Part shown: in pieces, positions 10,101 through 19,502 of the stretch
Position numbering within the stretch: position 1 is the first letter of the stretch
Layout of the letters: each line of letters starts with the position of its first letter
NCBI RefSeq assembly: GCF_963877135.1
Contig: NZ_CAWNSW010000080.1
Span: 175,185-239,184 of the forward strand
Reading direction: 5' to 3'
From: Stenomitos frigidus_A
Lineage (GTDB): Bacteria; Cyanobacteriota; Cyanobacteriia; Leptolyngbyales; Leptolyngbyaceae
DNA: 64,000 nt
The notes under the pieces: generated by a model
What the model saw: only the letters and a program-made list of their open reading frames with translations
Databases searched by the model: none
What the model was told of the DNA's origin: nothing
Program-made: the position numbers and the translations under genes

Positions 10101-10587
10101 TGAAGGTTCAGTCACGACAGTAAAAGTTTTACCAGATCAAAATCAGGTGATTTCTGCTTCAGCTGATGGAATGCTAAGAATCTGGAATATCCACACAGGA
10201 GAATGCCAGCTTTTGAAAAAAAGCCATAGTGCTCCAGTAACCAGTGTTGCAGTTACTCCAGATGGAATGTGGGTAGTATCTGCTTCAGCTGATAGAGCGG
10301 TAAAACTTTGGAACCTAGAGATTGGGTCGTGCGAACTCACACTGGGCAATCATGAAGCCTGGATACATTCTGTTGTGCTTACTTCAGACGGGCATTGGGC
10401 AGTGTCTGCTTCAGAAGATAAGACGCTAAAGCTATGGGATTTAAGACAAAGGGAATGTGCAGCGAGCTTTACTGGAGAGAGTAAGTTTAGAAGCTGTGCC
10501 ATTCTTGCGGATACCCAAACTATTTTTGCTGGAAATGACGCTGGTCAAGTACATACTTTCGAAATACTAAATTCTGAAAATGGCTGA
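7186..10587 (+). CDS. NACHT-type STAND NTPase with 14 WD40 repeats
   Basis: An 1133-residue STAND protein. A P-loop GKPGAGKS lies at 51-58 after FFILV, and a Walker B LILLDALDEA follows near 175-185, as in NACHT NTPases. A helical winged region follows to about 530. From about 540 to the end run about 14 WD40 repeats (HxxxV...SASxDxTLKVW), enough for two seven-bladed propellers. Such proteins act as sensors: ligand binding to the repeats releases NTPase-driven oligomerisation. There is no obvious N-terminal effector domain; the P-loop starts only 50 residues in, so this may be a scaffold, or it may use a separate effector. A 200-base gap separates it from the glycosylase gene, and its AT-richer composition differs from the upstream operon, suggesting a separate history. 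Confidence 0.85.
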   Translation: MESSSIHRLSPISFDEVIHKLTEDFTGCEDIFNAIDRWLECQNERFFILVGKPGAGKSAVAAYLTKIRPDIVAHHFCIARRNNTIDPNSVLLSLAAQLVENLPGYAEALVNTITPLHLSVSVSIDIEIIRDSQVRGVIIEHLHTNNPGEALDIILHRPILAISSQIQEPILILLDALDEAIAFSSNDNLVRLLASANDLSSYVRFLCTTRSEQRVWSYLDISKIYRYDLKNQSSTIYRYINSRLSRNALQIKIQNLQNTREIFTNELLEKSQDNFLYVKLLLDEIESDRYSINELASLPSGLNKIYSEFINRSLEGVSRNYSKLILGILAVAREPLSQQQISQFTGVELEDVGEQIRVIRQFFDVFDSGLEEKYTLFHQSFRDYLIDSKNKPDFWCDPTRQHQRIVNFYWSDKKVWSQEHASDRYLWNYLPYHLSQATQDEQLRSLLLNFEWLQAKLNATNIHRLIADYDLLSNDQDLVLVQQALRLSIGVIEQDSRQLASQLLGRLITFPTKDIQLLIEQIAERQTAFPWFRCLTASLTPPGGALVGTCCGHNSYVSSIAWIPRQRQMVSASRDYTLRLWNVDSTQCLRVLKGHENWIRGVVVTSSGDYAISVSDDATVKQWDLKSGESQNILEAHNGDVTAIATGLDNDQVVVALSNHEVGIWQADSQQYGVCFQIPDRVITAITVLQNQRQIILVLDDCTFQLWDLLSKKHQRTFKKEHNGSITAVAFIPNENRVISASYDLTLKVWNLENGKVEQTLQGHFQPVSSVVIMLDGKRAISSSRDRTLRVWDLSTGECLSTFLAHQDWINCVTLVPDGCKVVSASDDGTLKVWDLEHTQQLLPIHHNNQINDLALTPNGSRLVSASRDKTLKAWNMKTEQLEHTFQGHEAQVMAVAVISDHQAISASADKTLKVWDLNTGSCLCTFKGHSSPINGVAVFRDGRTAISASLDKTLRLWDIATGKCQRIFEGHEGSVTTVKVLPDQNQVISASADGMLRIWNIHTGECQLLKKSHSAPVTSVAVTPDGMWVVSASADRAVKLWNLEIGSCELTLGNHEAWIHSVVLTSDGHWAVSASEDKTLKLWDLRQRECAASFTGESKFRSCAILADTQTIFAGNDAGQVHTFEILNSENG

Positions 10588-10854
10588 TTATGTCTTGCAA
10601 GTGTAGATTTCAGAATCGCCAATTGACTGGTACTCCAATAGGTTCTGAACAGACATACCTAACCCGAAAATATTTTTTGCTCAATTTCTGGTTATGTATA
10701 TAATTCAATAGAGAGAAATGTTTTTGTATAGCGCATTTTGTCTTCATAGTTTTTTGTAGAAATTTGTGTTGATAAATCTTTCGCTAAAAAATTATAGAAT
10801 TAAACTTATAGTTCTCATGATAAAAGCGCTTCAATTTCATTGGCGAGTGCTGAT

Positions 10855-11589
10855 ATGAATCTTCTTTTGCCTAATCAGGTTCGCAGATGTGGTTTTTCAA
10901 TTATCTATTTACTACCCATAGTGTGTGGATTGCTTTTGGTAGAACCAGTCAAAAGTGCTCCATATTTAGAGTCTGGTGATAGTGGAGGAAGTGTAATTGA
11001 ACTTCAGAAAGCTCTATCTCAGAAAGGTTTTTATACCGGTTCGCTGGATGGATATTATGGTGAAGAGACTAAACAAGCTGTTATTAAGTTTCAGCAGGTA
11101 AATCATTTATCTCTAGACGGTATTGCCGGGGGACAAACACAGTCGGTGCTTCAAGGTGGGTTGTCCCTTGCACCTCAGACTGTTGCTGCTCAAGCATTTA
11201 GCCAAGCAGGTGCTGGATCTCCCGGAAGTATTTTTGCAGGTCTCAGTACCAGCGAAATTCTGGGTTTAATTACTTTTTCTGGAGTGATTGCATCAGTTGC
11301 CTTTCAATCAGGTGCATCTAGAAAAGTCGGGAACCTGCCGTTCAAGCAACGATTTGAGCTTTGTTTCAGGGAGAGACATCTTGCAGATCTGGGGCTTTTC
11401 GATATAGATACACCAAAGCCTGAAATTGCATTGATTCACGAGAAAACTAAACTTTCAGCCAACAGCGCTACATCAACTGGCAACATCTCCATCACTGATC
11501 CTGCCCCTCCAAAAGGGGAGTATACTTATGTTGTTGAAGGTATATATAACGGTGAGAAGGTTACTCGAAAAGGAACATTTAAACTTTAG
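10855..11589 (+). CDS. Exported peptidoglycan-binding-domain protein
   Basis: I chose ATG 10855 (MNLLLPNQ) because it puts a hydrophobic signal segment (SIIYLLPIVCGLLLV) close to the N-terminus; an in-frame TTG lies at 10840. After the signal comes a PG_binding_1 domain (GDSGGSVIELQKALSQKGFY, then LDGYYGEETKQAVIKFQQ), about residues 45-105, which binds peptidoglycan. A second hydrophobic helix (ILGLITFSGVIASVAF) near 140-160 suggests membrane anchoring, followed by a polar tail. It probably sits in the periplasm or cell wall. It lies between a STAND gene and a convergent PNP-like gene; no functional link is evident. Confidence 0.75.
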   Translation: MNLLLPNQVRRCGFSIIYLLPIVCGLLLVEPVKSAPYLESGDSGGSVIELQKALSQKGFYTGSLDGYYGEETKQAVIKFQQVNHLSLDGIAGGQTQSVLQGGLSLAPQTVAAQAFSQAGAGSPGSIFAGLSTSEILGLITFSGVIASVAFQSGASRKVGNLPFKQRFELCFRERHLADLGLFDIDTPKPEIALIHEKTKLSANSATSTGNISITDPAPPKGEYTYVVEGIYNGEKVTRKGTFKL

Positions 11590-11600
11590 GATCGAGTAAC

Positions 11601-12569
11601 TCAGATTTCATGATTTGGAGTGTTACTTTGTAATCTGATCCCAACAATCTTTGAGCTTTTCACTGTTTCTGTTTTTTGTCCAACCTTCATGCTCCCTGAT
11701 TGGGAATTATCAGCGTCGATTCCTACTACATCTGAATTTTCCAAAGTTCCGAATTCCATTTGCACTTCAGCGTTTATAGGTTCTTGCTGTGGATTATTCA
11801 TATTAGAGGATAAATCTGATAATTGAAACTTTCCTAGTATTTCGAAAGCGAATGCGCTGGCATAATAAGAAGCCTTTTCCTGGCGAATCTGTTCTGATTC
11901 CAGAGAATCGTCATTCTTGCCTTCGATTAAGTCAGAAACTCCTCGAATCACGATCGCCTTCATCTCAGGATAAGCAAACACTGCACTCAAGAAGCCAAAT
12001 CCTTCCATCTCAACTGCTATCGCATCGTTATAACGCGCCCTGATGAAGTTAAAAACATCTGATTCTTTCGAGGCAACCACCTTCTCCCCAGCAGCAATAG
12101 GACCTACAAACACACGGGGTTGTGAAGCTGGACTGCTGCTAGATAGCCGCCTTAACCACTCGCCTTTTCTTGCCTCTGCTCTAGCACGCGCCACTAATGC
12201 ATGAGCCGATTGCCCTAACGCAGGGCGGGTGAAGAATTGTTTGTTTATCTTACCGGACTCATAACTATAAACTTGTGTCGCTGCCACCACATCTCCGATC
12301 GCAACGTCTTTGATGCCTCCCGCGATGCCCACAAAGAAAAGGATGTCCGGTTTGAAATAGGTGATCGCCCTTTCCGCTTCGATGGCGGCTCCCGCATTAC
12401 CTGCTCCTACCTCGGCAATCCCGACTTCCCACACCTGCTCATTTTCGACGAATTTTCCTCGCTCGTAAATAGTTCCTTGAGGATGCATCTCCTCCTGAAG
12501 ATCAATCAGATGGGCACGAACCGCTTGGTATTCGACAGGAAGGGCGGTGAGAATAACGGCACGGGGCAT
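11601..12569 (-). CDS. Stand-alone PNP/MTAN-family nucleosidase-like protein
   Basis: A 322-residue protein of the purine nucleoside phosphorylase / 5'-methylthioadenosine nucleosidase superfamily. It shows MPRAVILTALPVEYQAVRAHL at the start, the glycine loop FVGIAGGIKDVAIGDVV near 80, the substrate-binding VEMEGFGF near 187, and the catalytic-Asp region IRGVSDL near 212. The core ends by about 255. The last 65 residues are polar (GSMKVGQKTETVKSSKIVGIRL) and of the kind seen in effector-associated or adaptor tails. Members of this family are fused to STAND and CHAT proteins in bacterial conflict systems, where they are thought to sense or process a nucleoside signal. Its N-terminus is nearly identical to that of the fusion at 18361, so the two are recent paralogues. 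Confidence 0.8.
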   Translation of the reverse strand: MPRAVILTALPVEYQAVRAHLIDLQEEMHPQGTIYERGKFVENEQVWEVGIAEVGAGNAGAAIEAERAITYFKPDILFFVGIAGGIKDVAIGDVVAATQVYSYESGKINKQFFTRPALGQSAHALVARARAEARKGEWLRRLSSSSPASQPRVFVGPIAAGEKVVASKESDVFNFIRARYNDAIAVEMEGFGFLSAVFAYPEMKAIVIRGVSDLIEGKNDDSLESEQIRQEKASYYASAFAFEILGKFQLSDLSSNMNNPQQEPINAEVQMEFGTLENSDVVGIDADNSQSGSMKVGQKTETVKSSKIVGIRLQSNTPNHEI

Positions 12570-12983
12570 AGTTTTTCGTGATGGCTCTTTTTTCTTATTT
12601 TGACTTTTTTATCCGCGATCGCCCAGATTTCGATCGCTGCATCGGAATTTCCTGAGACCTGTTGCCTTTCAACAGAAAAATCTCTGAAAGCCTTACACCG
12701 TATACTCGACTTTAGTCATTTACGAGCTTGCTGGGTTGCAGCAGCATCAGGGTTTCATGGAATGACCGGGGATTAAAACCGGACTACCCATTTGAGGCAC
12801 TCCGGCTTAACTCTAAATCTTGCCTTGTAAGGGTTTCAGAATTTTGCTTCCAAATTACTCTGATCCGCGCTGAGATCGCGATTGGAGACAACGAGTCCCA
12901 AAAATCTAAAATGGCTAAAGTCGAGGTATAGGTTGCGGTCTTCGGTAATGAAAATCGCATGAAAAGCTTATTATGAATGGGTT
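12570..12983. other. Gap between PNP genes
   Basis: About 410 bases between an intact PNP gene and a PNP remnant. It contains a HIP1-like GCGATCGC and short ORFs on both strands with no family resemblance. It is probably spacer left by duplication and decay of a PNP copy. Confidence 0.4.
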
Positions 12984-13217
12984 TCACGGCTTTTTAAGCC
13001 TTATAAAGAAACAGGTCTCTGCATTGACTTCGGTGATCGCTACTTCCCATGTCTGCTCAGTTGCAGAAAGCTGTCCTAATTCATAAACTGTCCCCTGAGA
13101 ATGCGTTTCCTCTTCAAGGTCTGTCAAATGGGCACGGATAGCCTGATAATCATCAGGATGAGCGGTTAAGATGACTGCACGAGGTATCTCTGGTACCCTT
13201 GTATTACTGCCTGCCAC
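12984..13217 (-). pseudogene. N-terminal remnant of a PNP/MTAN-family gene
   Basis: The 77-residue ORF reads IPRAVILTAHPDDYQAIRAH, then LEEETHSQGTVYELGQLSAT and WEVAITEVNA. It aligns residue for residue with the first 60 residues of the PNP proteins at 12569 and 18361, then runs into unrelated sequence (ETCFFIRLKKP) and stops. The glycine loop and all catalytic motifs are missing. It is a truncated duplicate. Confidence 0.75.
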
Positions 13218-13486
13218 ACTATTTTGCTAGGGCTTGAAAATTTGCCCACTGACATCACTGATTTACTCCTCAAATGGAAACACGCTTGCGTTTTATCGAT
13301 TCTCAAGCGCACCGTTGCAAACGACAAATGTCCGAAAATATTCACCCGTCTTTAACGGTAGGAATTATCATTTTCAGTCACGACTGGGCAGTTAATCTGG
13401 CAGCAGAATCTGTAGGGGAGAAATGCGTTCTACGTGCATGAGATCTTTAAGCAAAGATACTTCTAGTTCAATCAATTCTTTCAGAG

Positions 13487-16400
13487 TTAAGTAACTTGAT
13501 CATCTTCCACTCGCACAGGTTTTCCAACAAGCTTCATAACAGCCATAACTAATTTACTTGGAGGATTTACTGGTTTTGGTAAGTGCATTTGGAATCCAAC
13601 TGAAATTGCACGTTGCTGATCCGGCTCTCTGGCGTACGCTGTTAAAGCAATCGCTGGAATTTGACCGCCCTGTTCTGGAGCAAGTTGTCTAACCTTCTGT
13701 ATTAGGCTGTAGCCATCTTCTCCTGGCATCCAAATATCACTAACAAGTACATCTGGTTTAAATTGCTGAAGTGAATCAAGTGCCTCACTTACTGATGAAG
13801 CTGTAATTACTTGGGCTCCAAACTGTTCTAGAGTGAAAGCAGAAACTTCTAACGAATCCAAAATGTCATCTACTATTAAGACGCATACACTAGAAAGGCT
13901 TAAATAAGCATTTTTGCCATAGTCAGAAGACAGTGGTTCGTTCGACTCACAATTTATTTCAGGGGGATTATCTGCAACTAACTCATTTTGATTAGTTTCA
14001 AAGTGTTCCTTATTCAAATTAGTAAGTGATTGCTTATCCAAAGCTTTAAGATCCTTATACTTTTGCTTTTCAGATTCAGATTCCGTCGATTTTTGTTGCT
14101 CATCTCTATTAACCTCTGGCTGGTGAATTTCAAGTTTTTTCTTCTCCGTCTCTTCAGTAAGAGTCTTCTGATCTTGGGGAGGTTTTTGTTCTAGTACTTG
14201 TATGATTGTTGCTATCAATAGCTCAGGGTTAACGGGTTTGGAAACAGATTGTTGAAAGCCAGCCGCAAAAACATGTTGCTGATCGATTTCTCCAGCATAG
14301 GCAGTAAGAGCAACCGCAGGTGCAGACCCACCTTGTTCGGGTGATCGATTGCGAATCTGCTGCATCAACGTATAACCATCCATATCCGGCATGCTAATAT
14401 CACTGATGAAAACATCTGGTTGAAACTGAAGCAAAACGTCCAGAGCTTCGTCTGCAGAAACCGCTGAGATGACAGTTGCTCCTACCTCTTCTAATAGGAG
14501 AACAATAAAGTCTCGGGTATTGGCATCATTATCCACTACTAAAACTTGAACTCCCTTCAAATTAAGTGCTGGCTTTAATGAGTGAGAACTTGGATTAACC
14601 ACAGATTGAGAGTGCATCAGTGGCAACCAGACAGTAAATGTAGATCCTAATCCTTCACCGGGACTATCGGCTTGAATCGTTCCCCCATGTAGTTCAAGCA
14701 GGTGACGGACGATCGCCAGTCCTAATCCTAGCCCGCCAAACTTACGAGTTGTAGTGCTATCTGCCTGCCGAAAAGACTCAAAAACATGGGGTAAGAATTC
14801 AGAGGAGATTCCCTTGCCAGTATCGCTAACGGTGATTTGAACATAAGTGGAGGGGTGGAAAGTAGAGGCGGTATAGGCATTTGAAGCTTCCCCATTCCCA
14901 ACTTCATCTAATCGCACCTCAACTCGACCGCCTGCTGAAGTAAATTTAATTGCATTTGTGAGCAAGTTCCATACTACTTGCTGCAAGCGAGTTGAGTCAC
15001 CTAAGACCAGTCCCACTTCCTCATCTAGCTTTGTCTCGAGCTGAATCGACTTTGCCTCTGCTGATAGTCGCACGGTTTCGATCGATGCTTCGATGGTTAA
15101 TGCTAAATTTACCGGACTAACCGTCAGATTGAGCTTACCCTGCAGAATTCGGGAAACATCGAGCAAATCCTCGATGAGTTGGGTTTGAAGTTCTGCATTT
15201 CGCTCAATAGTCTCTAGTCCATGCTGAATCCTATCTTCACTTAACTCAGAATTTCTCAGTATTTTTGACCAACCTATAATTGAATTGAGTGGTGTTCTTA
15301 ATTCATGGGAAAGCACTGCCAAAAATTCATCTTTGATACGATTGGCACGTTCGGCTTCGCCTCTGGCGGCTTGTTCTTGCGCTAATAGAATCTCCCGTTC
15401 TTGCTCGGCACGTTTGCGATCGCTAATGTCCTTGAACAGGATGGCAACTTTGTGGCTCTCTGTCTCCCCAATCCGAAAGGCATACACGTCAAACCAGCGA
15501 TTCATCGTATCAGAGCCAGCTTCAAAGCGGACGGGTTCACCTGTATGAGCCACTCTACCGTAGATTTCAAACCAATGTGCTTCTAGATCAGGCAATAGCT
15601 GGCGCGCTGTTTCACCCTCTACTTGCGCGAGTCCTGTTTGCTGCGAAAAGGCGGGGTTTGCTTCTAGGAAGCGGTAATCGATCGGTGTATTGGCGGCATC
15701 AAACATCACTTCAATTAGGCAAAAGCCATCCTCCATCGATTCGAACAGGAGACGATAGCGTTTTTCTGTTTGGCGCAGGGCTATCTCAACTTCTTTGAAT
15801 TCTTGATTCTCCTTAGCAATTCGCTCAGTTTTCTGTCGCAACATGCTCTCTAACTGTCTACGTTCAGTTAAATCGAGAACAAGTGCAAAGAAAGTATTTT
15901 TCTTCTCTCCTCGAAGAGAATAGCTGATTTTTACCGATGCACGGCTGCCATCTTTACGAATGAACTCCTTCTCATATGGTGTACATTCGCCTCTTTGGTT
16001 TGCTTCAGCAAGCCGCTGTTCATCGATGTAAAGATATTCGTTTGGAGTAATATCTGTCCAACGCAAGTTATTGCCAACAAATTCTTCACGAGAATACCCT
16101 AAAATTTGAAGAAATTGATCATTGGCTTCTTTAATATCTCCGTCAATTTGTGCAATGAATGTTCCAATAAAACTACTTGATTGTAAGCCCTCTTCTTCTC
16201 TTGTTTTTTTGTAATCTACACTTCGTTTATGAAAATCTTTGATTTGAAGCGGTAAAAGTGCTTCTAGCTCTGACCATCGATTTTGGGTTTGAGCAAGCAA
16301 ACCTCCCATTAGTAGAAATTGGTCTTCCTGCTGATTGTTTAGCCACTCTTGATAAACATCTCGTACTCGATCAATTAATCGTCTCAAATCACGATCTTCT

Positions 16401-18361
16401 TTTCTCCATTGAGTAAATCGATGCCATCCCTCAATTAATGCTTCATGAGAAAGATCAACCCAAGCATTTTCATCGCCACCTGTTACCAGTAATCGCTCTC
16501 GCACCAGTCTGTCCAAGACTCGGGCAATCATTCGTTGATCTTCTGTCTTGTCATCCACAATTGCCAGCAAATCTGCTTTTACTTGTCGCTGTCGAGTATC
16601 TTTCGTCTCAACCCCAGTTCGCACCAAACTCAGGAGAATTCGTTTAACCCAAAGCTGTCCTTGTTCCCCAAACCGTTTGCCAATCTCAGAATATAGTGCG
16701 TCTGCTCGCTGGTTTAAGGCTCCAGCTAATCGTCCCAAGTTTCGATACTGTGTCAGGGTTAGTTGATGTTCTTGCTCCGTCGCCAACTTCCATAACTCTG
16801 TGAGGGTAAATTGTAGCAGTGGTAAACATTCTGGCTCTTGGCGCATATCCTCCAAAATAACTTCCACTAACCTATCTTCTAACTCATAGCCCTGAATTTC
16901 AGCGGGATGGATGATAACTTCCCGTAGCTCTTCCTGATTCAATACTGGCAAGTAAAGGGCTTGTTGCTGAATCAATTGCGTTAGTGACTCATATCTAAGG
17001 CAAGCAGAAATAAAATCTGCTCGTATAATCACTACTACGGTTAGTTTCGCTGAATGTAATTCTGCAATTTGAGTGAGGAGTTGTATGAAGCGGTCCCTCT
17101 GAGCTTCTTTGCTCGAAGGGCATAGAGTAAAGACTTCCTCAAATTGATCTACGACTAGTAAGATCCTTTCCATCTCTACTAATTTAGTAGCTATAGTCTC
17201 TAAACCTTTAGGAGCGTTATCAATTGCCTCATAAAGCTGTATCAGGTCTTCAGGTTCATCCTGAAACAAAGATCTTAATGCTTGCTTTAACTGCCCTAAT
17301 GGGTCAATAGAGGGCGTTATAGGGGGAAGTATCCGCCAATTCTCCTTTGATCTTAAGCAGGAAATTAATCCTGCTCGAACCAAAGATGACTTTCCACTAC
17401 CCGAATTACCAATAACTGGAACAAAGCTCGCCTGCTCCAGTTTCTGCCTTAGAATTTTAACGATTCTCCTACGCCCAAAGAAGAAATCTTTTGTGGTTTC
17501 ATCGAAGAATCGTATACCTTGATATGGACAGGTTTCACTAACAAAGTGCTGAACGCGTTGAGTTGGAGTATTGGTAGCAGGGAGAAGCAATCTCTCTGTA
17601 GATTGTTCGACAGATGTCTTCGCTAATATCTCAAAAGCAAACGCACTAGCATTGCAAGATGCCTTTTGCTGCCGCTCCTCTTCAGTGCCTTCCGCAGGGT
17701 CATTTGCATTCTTGTCCTTGATCAGATCAGAGATGCCCCGAATCACGATCGCTTTGATGTTAGGGTAGGCAAAAGCTGCGCTTAGAAAACCAAAACCTTC
17801 CATCTCAACAGCGATCGCATCGTTGTAACTCGCTCTAACGAAGTTGAAAATTTCCGATTCTTTAGAAGCAATTACTTTCTCCCCAGCAGCAATGGGAGCT
17901 ATAAACGCATGAGGCTGTGAAATCGGACTGGTCGTTAACCGTTGCAACCACTCTCCTTTTCTTGCTTCTGCTCTGGCGCGTTGTACTAATGCGTGAGTAG
18001 ATAATCCTAAGGCGGGTCGAGTAAAGAACTGCTTTTCTACCTCACCTGATTCATAGGCGTAAACCTTTGTCGCAGCTACCACATCACCAATCGCAACGTC
18101 TTTAACTCCTCCGGCAATACCTACAAAGAAAAGGATATCAGGTTGGAAGTGAGCGATCGCCCGTTCTGCTTCTACAGCTGCCCCAGCATTGCCTGCCCCG
18201 ACCTCGGCAATACCGACTTCCCATGCCTGTCCATTTTCGACAAACTTTCCTCGCTCGTAAATAGTTCCTTGAGGATGCATCTCCTCCTGAAGGTCGGTCA
18301 GATAGTGACGGACAGCCAGGTACTCTACAGCAAGGGCAGTGAGAATAACGGCACGGGGCAT
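13487..18361 (-). CDS. PNP - STAND NTPase - PAS/PAS - histidine kinase - double receiver fusion
   Basis: A 1624-residue single ORF joining five kinds of module. Residues 1-255 are a PNP/MTAN-like domain (GIAGGVKDVAIGDVV, VEMEGFGF, RGISDL). About 285-700 is an nSTAND1-type NTPase with Walker A GNSGSGKSS (about 314-322) and Walker B LLVVDQFEEVF (about 397). Two PAS domains follow (about 715-830, ending LTERRQLE, and 865-985, ending ISDRKRAEQ). Then come a HisKA box LAVLSHELRTPLN with the phospho-His near 1018, an HATPase (LGLGLAIVRHLLELHGG) and two receivers (FISDISMPDMDG, LVSDIWMPGEDG), with a charged linker between them. It may couple a nucleoside-type signal and STAND oligomerisation to phosphorelay. 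It could be a cytosolic sensor, as I see no membrane segment. The domain calls are firm; the function is inference. Confidence 0.88.
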   Translation of the reverse strand: MPRAVILTALAVEYLAVRHYLTDLQEEMHPQGTIYERGKFVENGQAWEVGIAEVGAGNAGAAVEAERAIAHFQPDILFFVGIAGGVKDVAIGDVVAATKVYAYESGEVEKQFFTRPALGLSTHALVQRARAEARKGEWLQRLTTSPISQPHAFIAPIAAGEKVIASKESEIFNFVRASYNDAIAVEMEGFGFLSAAFAYPNIKAIVIRGISDLIKDKNANDPAEGTEEERQQKASCNASAFAFEILAKTSVEQSTERLLLPATNTPTQRVQHFVSETCPYQGIRFFDETTKDFFFGRRRIVKILRQKLEQASFVPVIGNSGSGKSSLVRAGLISCLRSKENWRILPPITPSIDPLGQLKQALRSLFQDEPEDLIQLYEAIDNAPKGLETIATKLVEMERILLVVDQFEEVFTLCPSSKEAQRDRFIQLLTQIAELHSAKLTVVVIIRADFISACLRYESLTQLIQQQALYLPVLNQEELREVIIHPAEIQGYELEDRLVEVILEDMRQEPECLPLLQFTLTELWKLATEQEHQLTLTQYRNLGRLAGALNQRADALYSEIGKRFGEQGQLWVKRILLSLVRTGVETKDTRQRQVKADLLAIVDDKTEDQRMIARVLDRLVRERLLVTGGDENAWVDLSHEALIEGWHRFTQWRKEDRDLRRLIDRVRDVYQEWLNNQQEDQFLLMGGLLAQTQNRWSELEALLPLQIKDFHKRSVDYKKTREEEGLQSSSFIGTFIAQIDGDIKEANDQFLQILGYSREEFVGNNLRWTDITPNEYLYIDEQRLAEANQRGECTPYEKEFIRKDGSRASVKISYSLRGEKKNTFFALVLDLTERRQLESMLRQKTERIAKENQEFKEVEIALRQTEKRYRLLFESMEDGFCLIEVMFDAANTPIDYRFLEANPAFSQQTGLAQVEGETARQLLPDLEAHWFEIYGRVAHTGEPVRFEAGSDTMNRWFDVYAFRIGETESHKVAILFKDISDRKRAEQEREILLAQEQAARGEAERANRIKDEFLAVLSHELRTPLNSIIGWSKILRNSELSEDRIQHGLETIERNAELQTQLIEDLLDVSRILQGKLNLTVSPVNLALTIEASIETVRLSAEAKSIQLETKLDEEVGLVLGDSTRLQQVVWNLLTNAIKFTSAGGRVEVRLDEVGNGEASNAYTASTFHPSTYVQITVSDTGKGISSEFLPHVFESFRQADSTTTRKFGGLGLGLAIVRHLLELHGGTIQADSPGEGLGSTFTVWLPLMHSQSVVNPSSHSLKPALNLKGVQVLVVDNDANTRDFIVLLLEEVGATVISAVSADEALDVLLQFQPDVFISDISMPDMDGYTLMQQIRNRSPEQGGSAPAVALTAYAGEIDQQHVFAAGFQQSVSKPVNPELLIATIIQVLEQKPPQDQKTLTEETEKKKLEIHQPEVNRDEQQKSTESESEKQKYKDLKALDKQSLTNLNKEHFETNQNELVADNPPEINCESNEPLSSDYGKNAYLSLSSVCVLIVDDILDSLEVSAFTLEQFGAQVITASSVSEALDSLQQFKPDVLVSDIWMPGEDGYSLIQKVRQLAPEQGGQIPAIALTAYAREPDQQRAISVGFQMHLPKPVNPPSKLVMAVMKLVGKPVRVEDDQVT

Positions 18362-18493
18362 GATTTTCGTGACGGCTTATTTTCTCTTATTTTGGCTTTT
18401 TTAGGAGCGATCGCCCAGTTTTCTGGTGTTGCTGGTGTTCGTTTCGCCAATCAGCCAAAATAGCAGAGCAGGGCTACAGTGCAGGATGCCGCC

Positions 18494-19045
18494 ATGAGTG
18501 ACAAAGACCCGGTGCTCGAAATCTTTTTTAAGGAATATGACAAGCTGAAGTCGGAGCAGGCTCAGCGGATTGGCTTTCGGGACAACCTGCTTTACGTCAC
18601 ACTGGGCTTATTGGGGACAGTCGTCTCCTTTGCGGTTTCTAACCCCTCTAACTACTATGCCTTTCTCGTCATCCCGTGGGTATGCCTGATTTTGGGCTGG
18701 ACTTACCTGGTTAACGATGAGAAAATTTCAGCGATCGGCAGGTACATCCGCCTCACCCTGGTAGAAAGGGTGAAAGAAAAGACGGGCTACAGCGATCTGG
18801 AGTCACTGTTTGGCTGGGAGATTGCTCATCGGAGCGACCCACGACGGATGCGGCGCAAGGTTCAGCAGTTGATTGTGGATGAAATCACGTTTGTCGTTTC
18901 GGGGCTGATTGCGCTGGCAGCCTTCTGGTTCCTGGTGCCCAAGCCGCCTGTAGGGGTGACGCTTCTGTCCTGGGTGGAGCTTCTCCTTCTAATTGTGTTG
19001 GGGGTTGAAACGTTCATTTATGCTGACCTGGCAAAGGGGCGCTGA
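18494..19045 (+). CDS. Small multi-pass membrane protein
   Basis: Reading from ATG 18494 (an in-frame GTG lies at 18479), the protein has about 183 residues: a charged N-terminal helix (EIFFKEYDKLKSEQAQRIGF), then two hydrophobic helices (LLYVTLGLLGTVVSFAVS and FLVIPWVCLILGWTYLV), a soluble linker of about 75 residues, and two more helices (ITFVVSGLIALAAFWFLV and LSWVELLLLIVLGVETFIYA). I do not recognise a named family. Small four-helix membrane proteins beside STAND and NACHT genes may be effectors, but this is only positional. It is divergent from the PNP-STAND-kinase gene, about 130 bases apart. Confidence 0.65.
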   Translation: MSDKDPVLEIFFKEYDKLKSEQAQRIGFRDNLLYVTLGLLGTVVSFAVSNPSNYYAFLVIPWVCLILGWTYLVNDEKISAIGRYIRLTLVERVKEKTGYSDLESLFGWEIAHRSDPRRMRRKVQQLIVDEITFVVSGLIALAAFWFLVPKPPVGVTLLSWVELLLLIVLGVETFIYADLAKGR

Positions 19046-19092
19046 CCTTGAGCCTGGGTGGATGATTCAGCCGTGAACAAAAGGGTTCTGTG

Positions 19093-19464
19093 ATGGCGAA
19101 GGATGAACGGGACGAGGAGCGGGAAGAGCGCATCACAATGGAAATTGTGGTGGATGCCTATGGTCCGGAAGAGCAGGCGATGGGCTGGTACTACTACTTG
19201 CAGGACACAATGCAGTTTCCCTTCACTGCAACCTGCATTAGTCAGCGGCGCAGTTCTCCCTTGAAGGAAGGCGCGATCGTTGAAGTGGTGGGTATGGCAC
19301 CAGAGGATGAGTGCGATCGCGAAATGTTTGTGGAGATCGACTGGGAGGGCGATACGCTGGCAGTGCCATTGATTCAGCTTGAGGCGACCGAGGCAGACGA
19401 AGAGACGCAGCAGGCTATTGCCGATTGGCATTACTGGATGAATCAGGGCTATGAGTTTGGGTAG
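19093..19464 (+). CDS. CcbP-like calcium-binding protein
   Basis: About 123 residues from ATG 19093 (GTG at 19090 is in frame). The protein is acidic and contains ITMEIVVDAYGPEEQAMGWYYYL, a pattern I associate with the cyanobacterial CcbP family (calcium-binding protein, described in Anabaena as a regulator of heterocyst formation). It has many Asp/Glu clusters (APEDECDREMF, EIDWEGD, EATEADEETQQ) that could bind calcium. It is a soluble cytoplasmic protein. Assignment rests on recalled sequence resemblance; a generic acidic cyanobacterial protein is the alternative. Confidence 0.7.
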   Translation: MAKDERDEEREERITMEIVVDAYGPEEQAMGWYYYLQDTMQFPFTATCISQRRSSPLKEGAIVEVVGMAPEDECDREMFVEIDWEGDTLAVPLIQLEATEADEETQQAIADWHYWMNQGYEFG

Positions 19465-19502
19465 CGTTTAGTGCTCAATTCTACGTTCGCTCTGGCTCAC
19501 AT

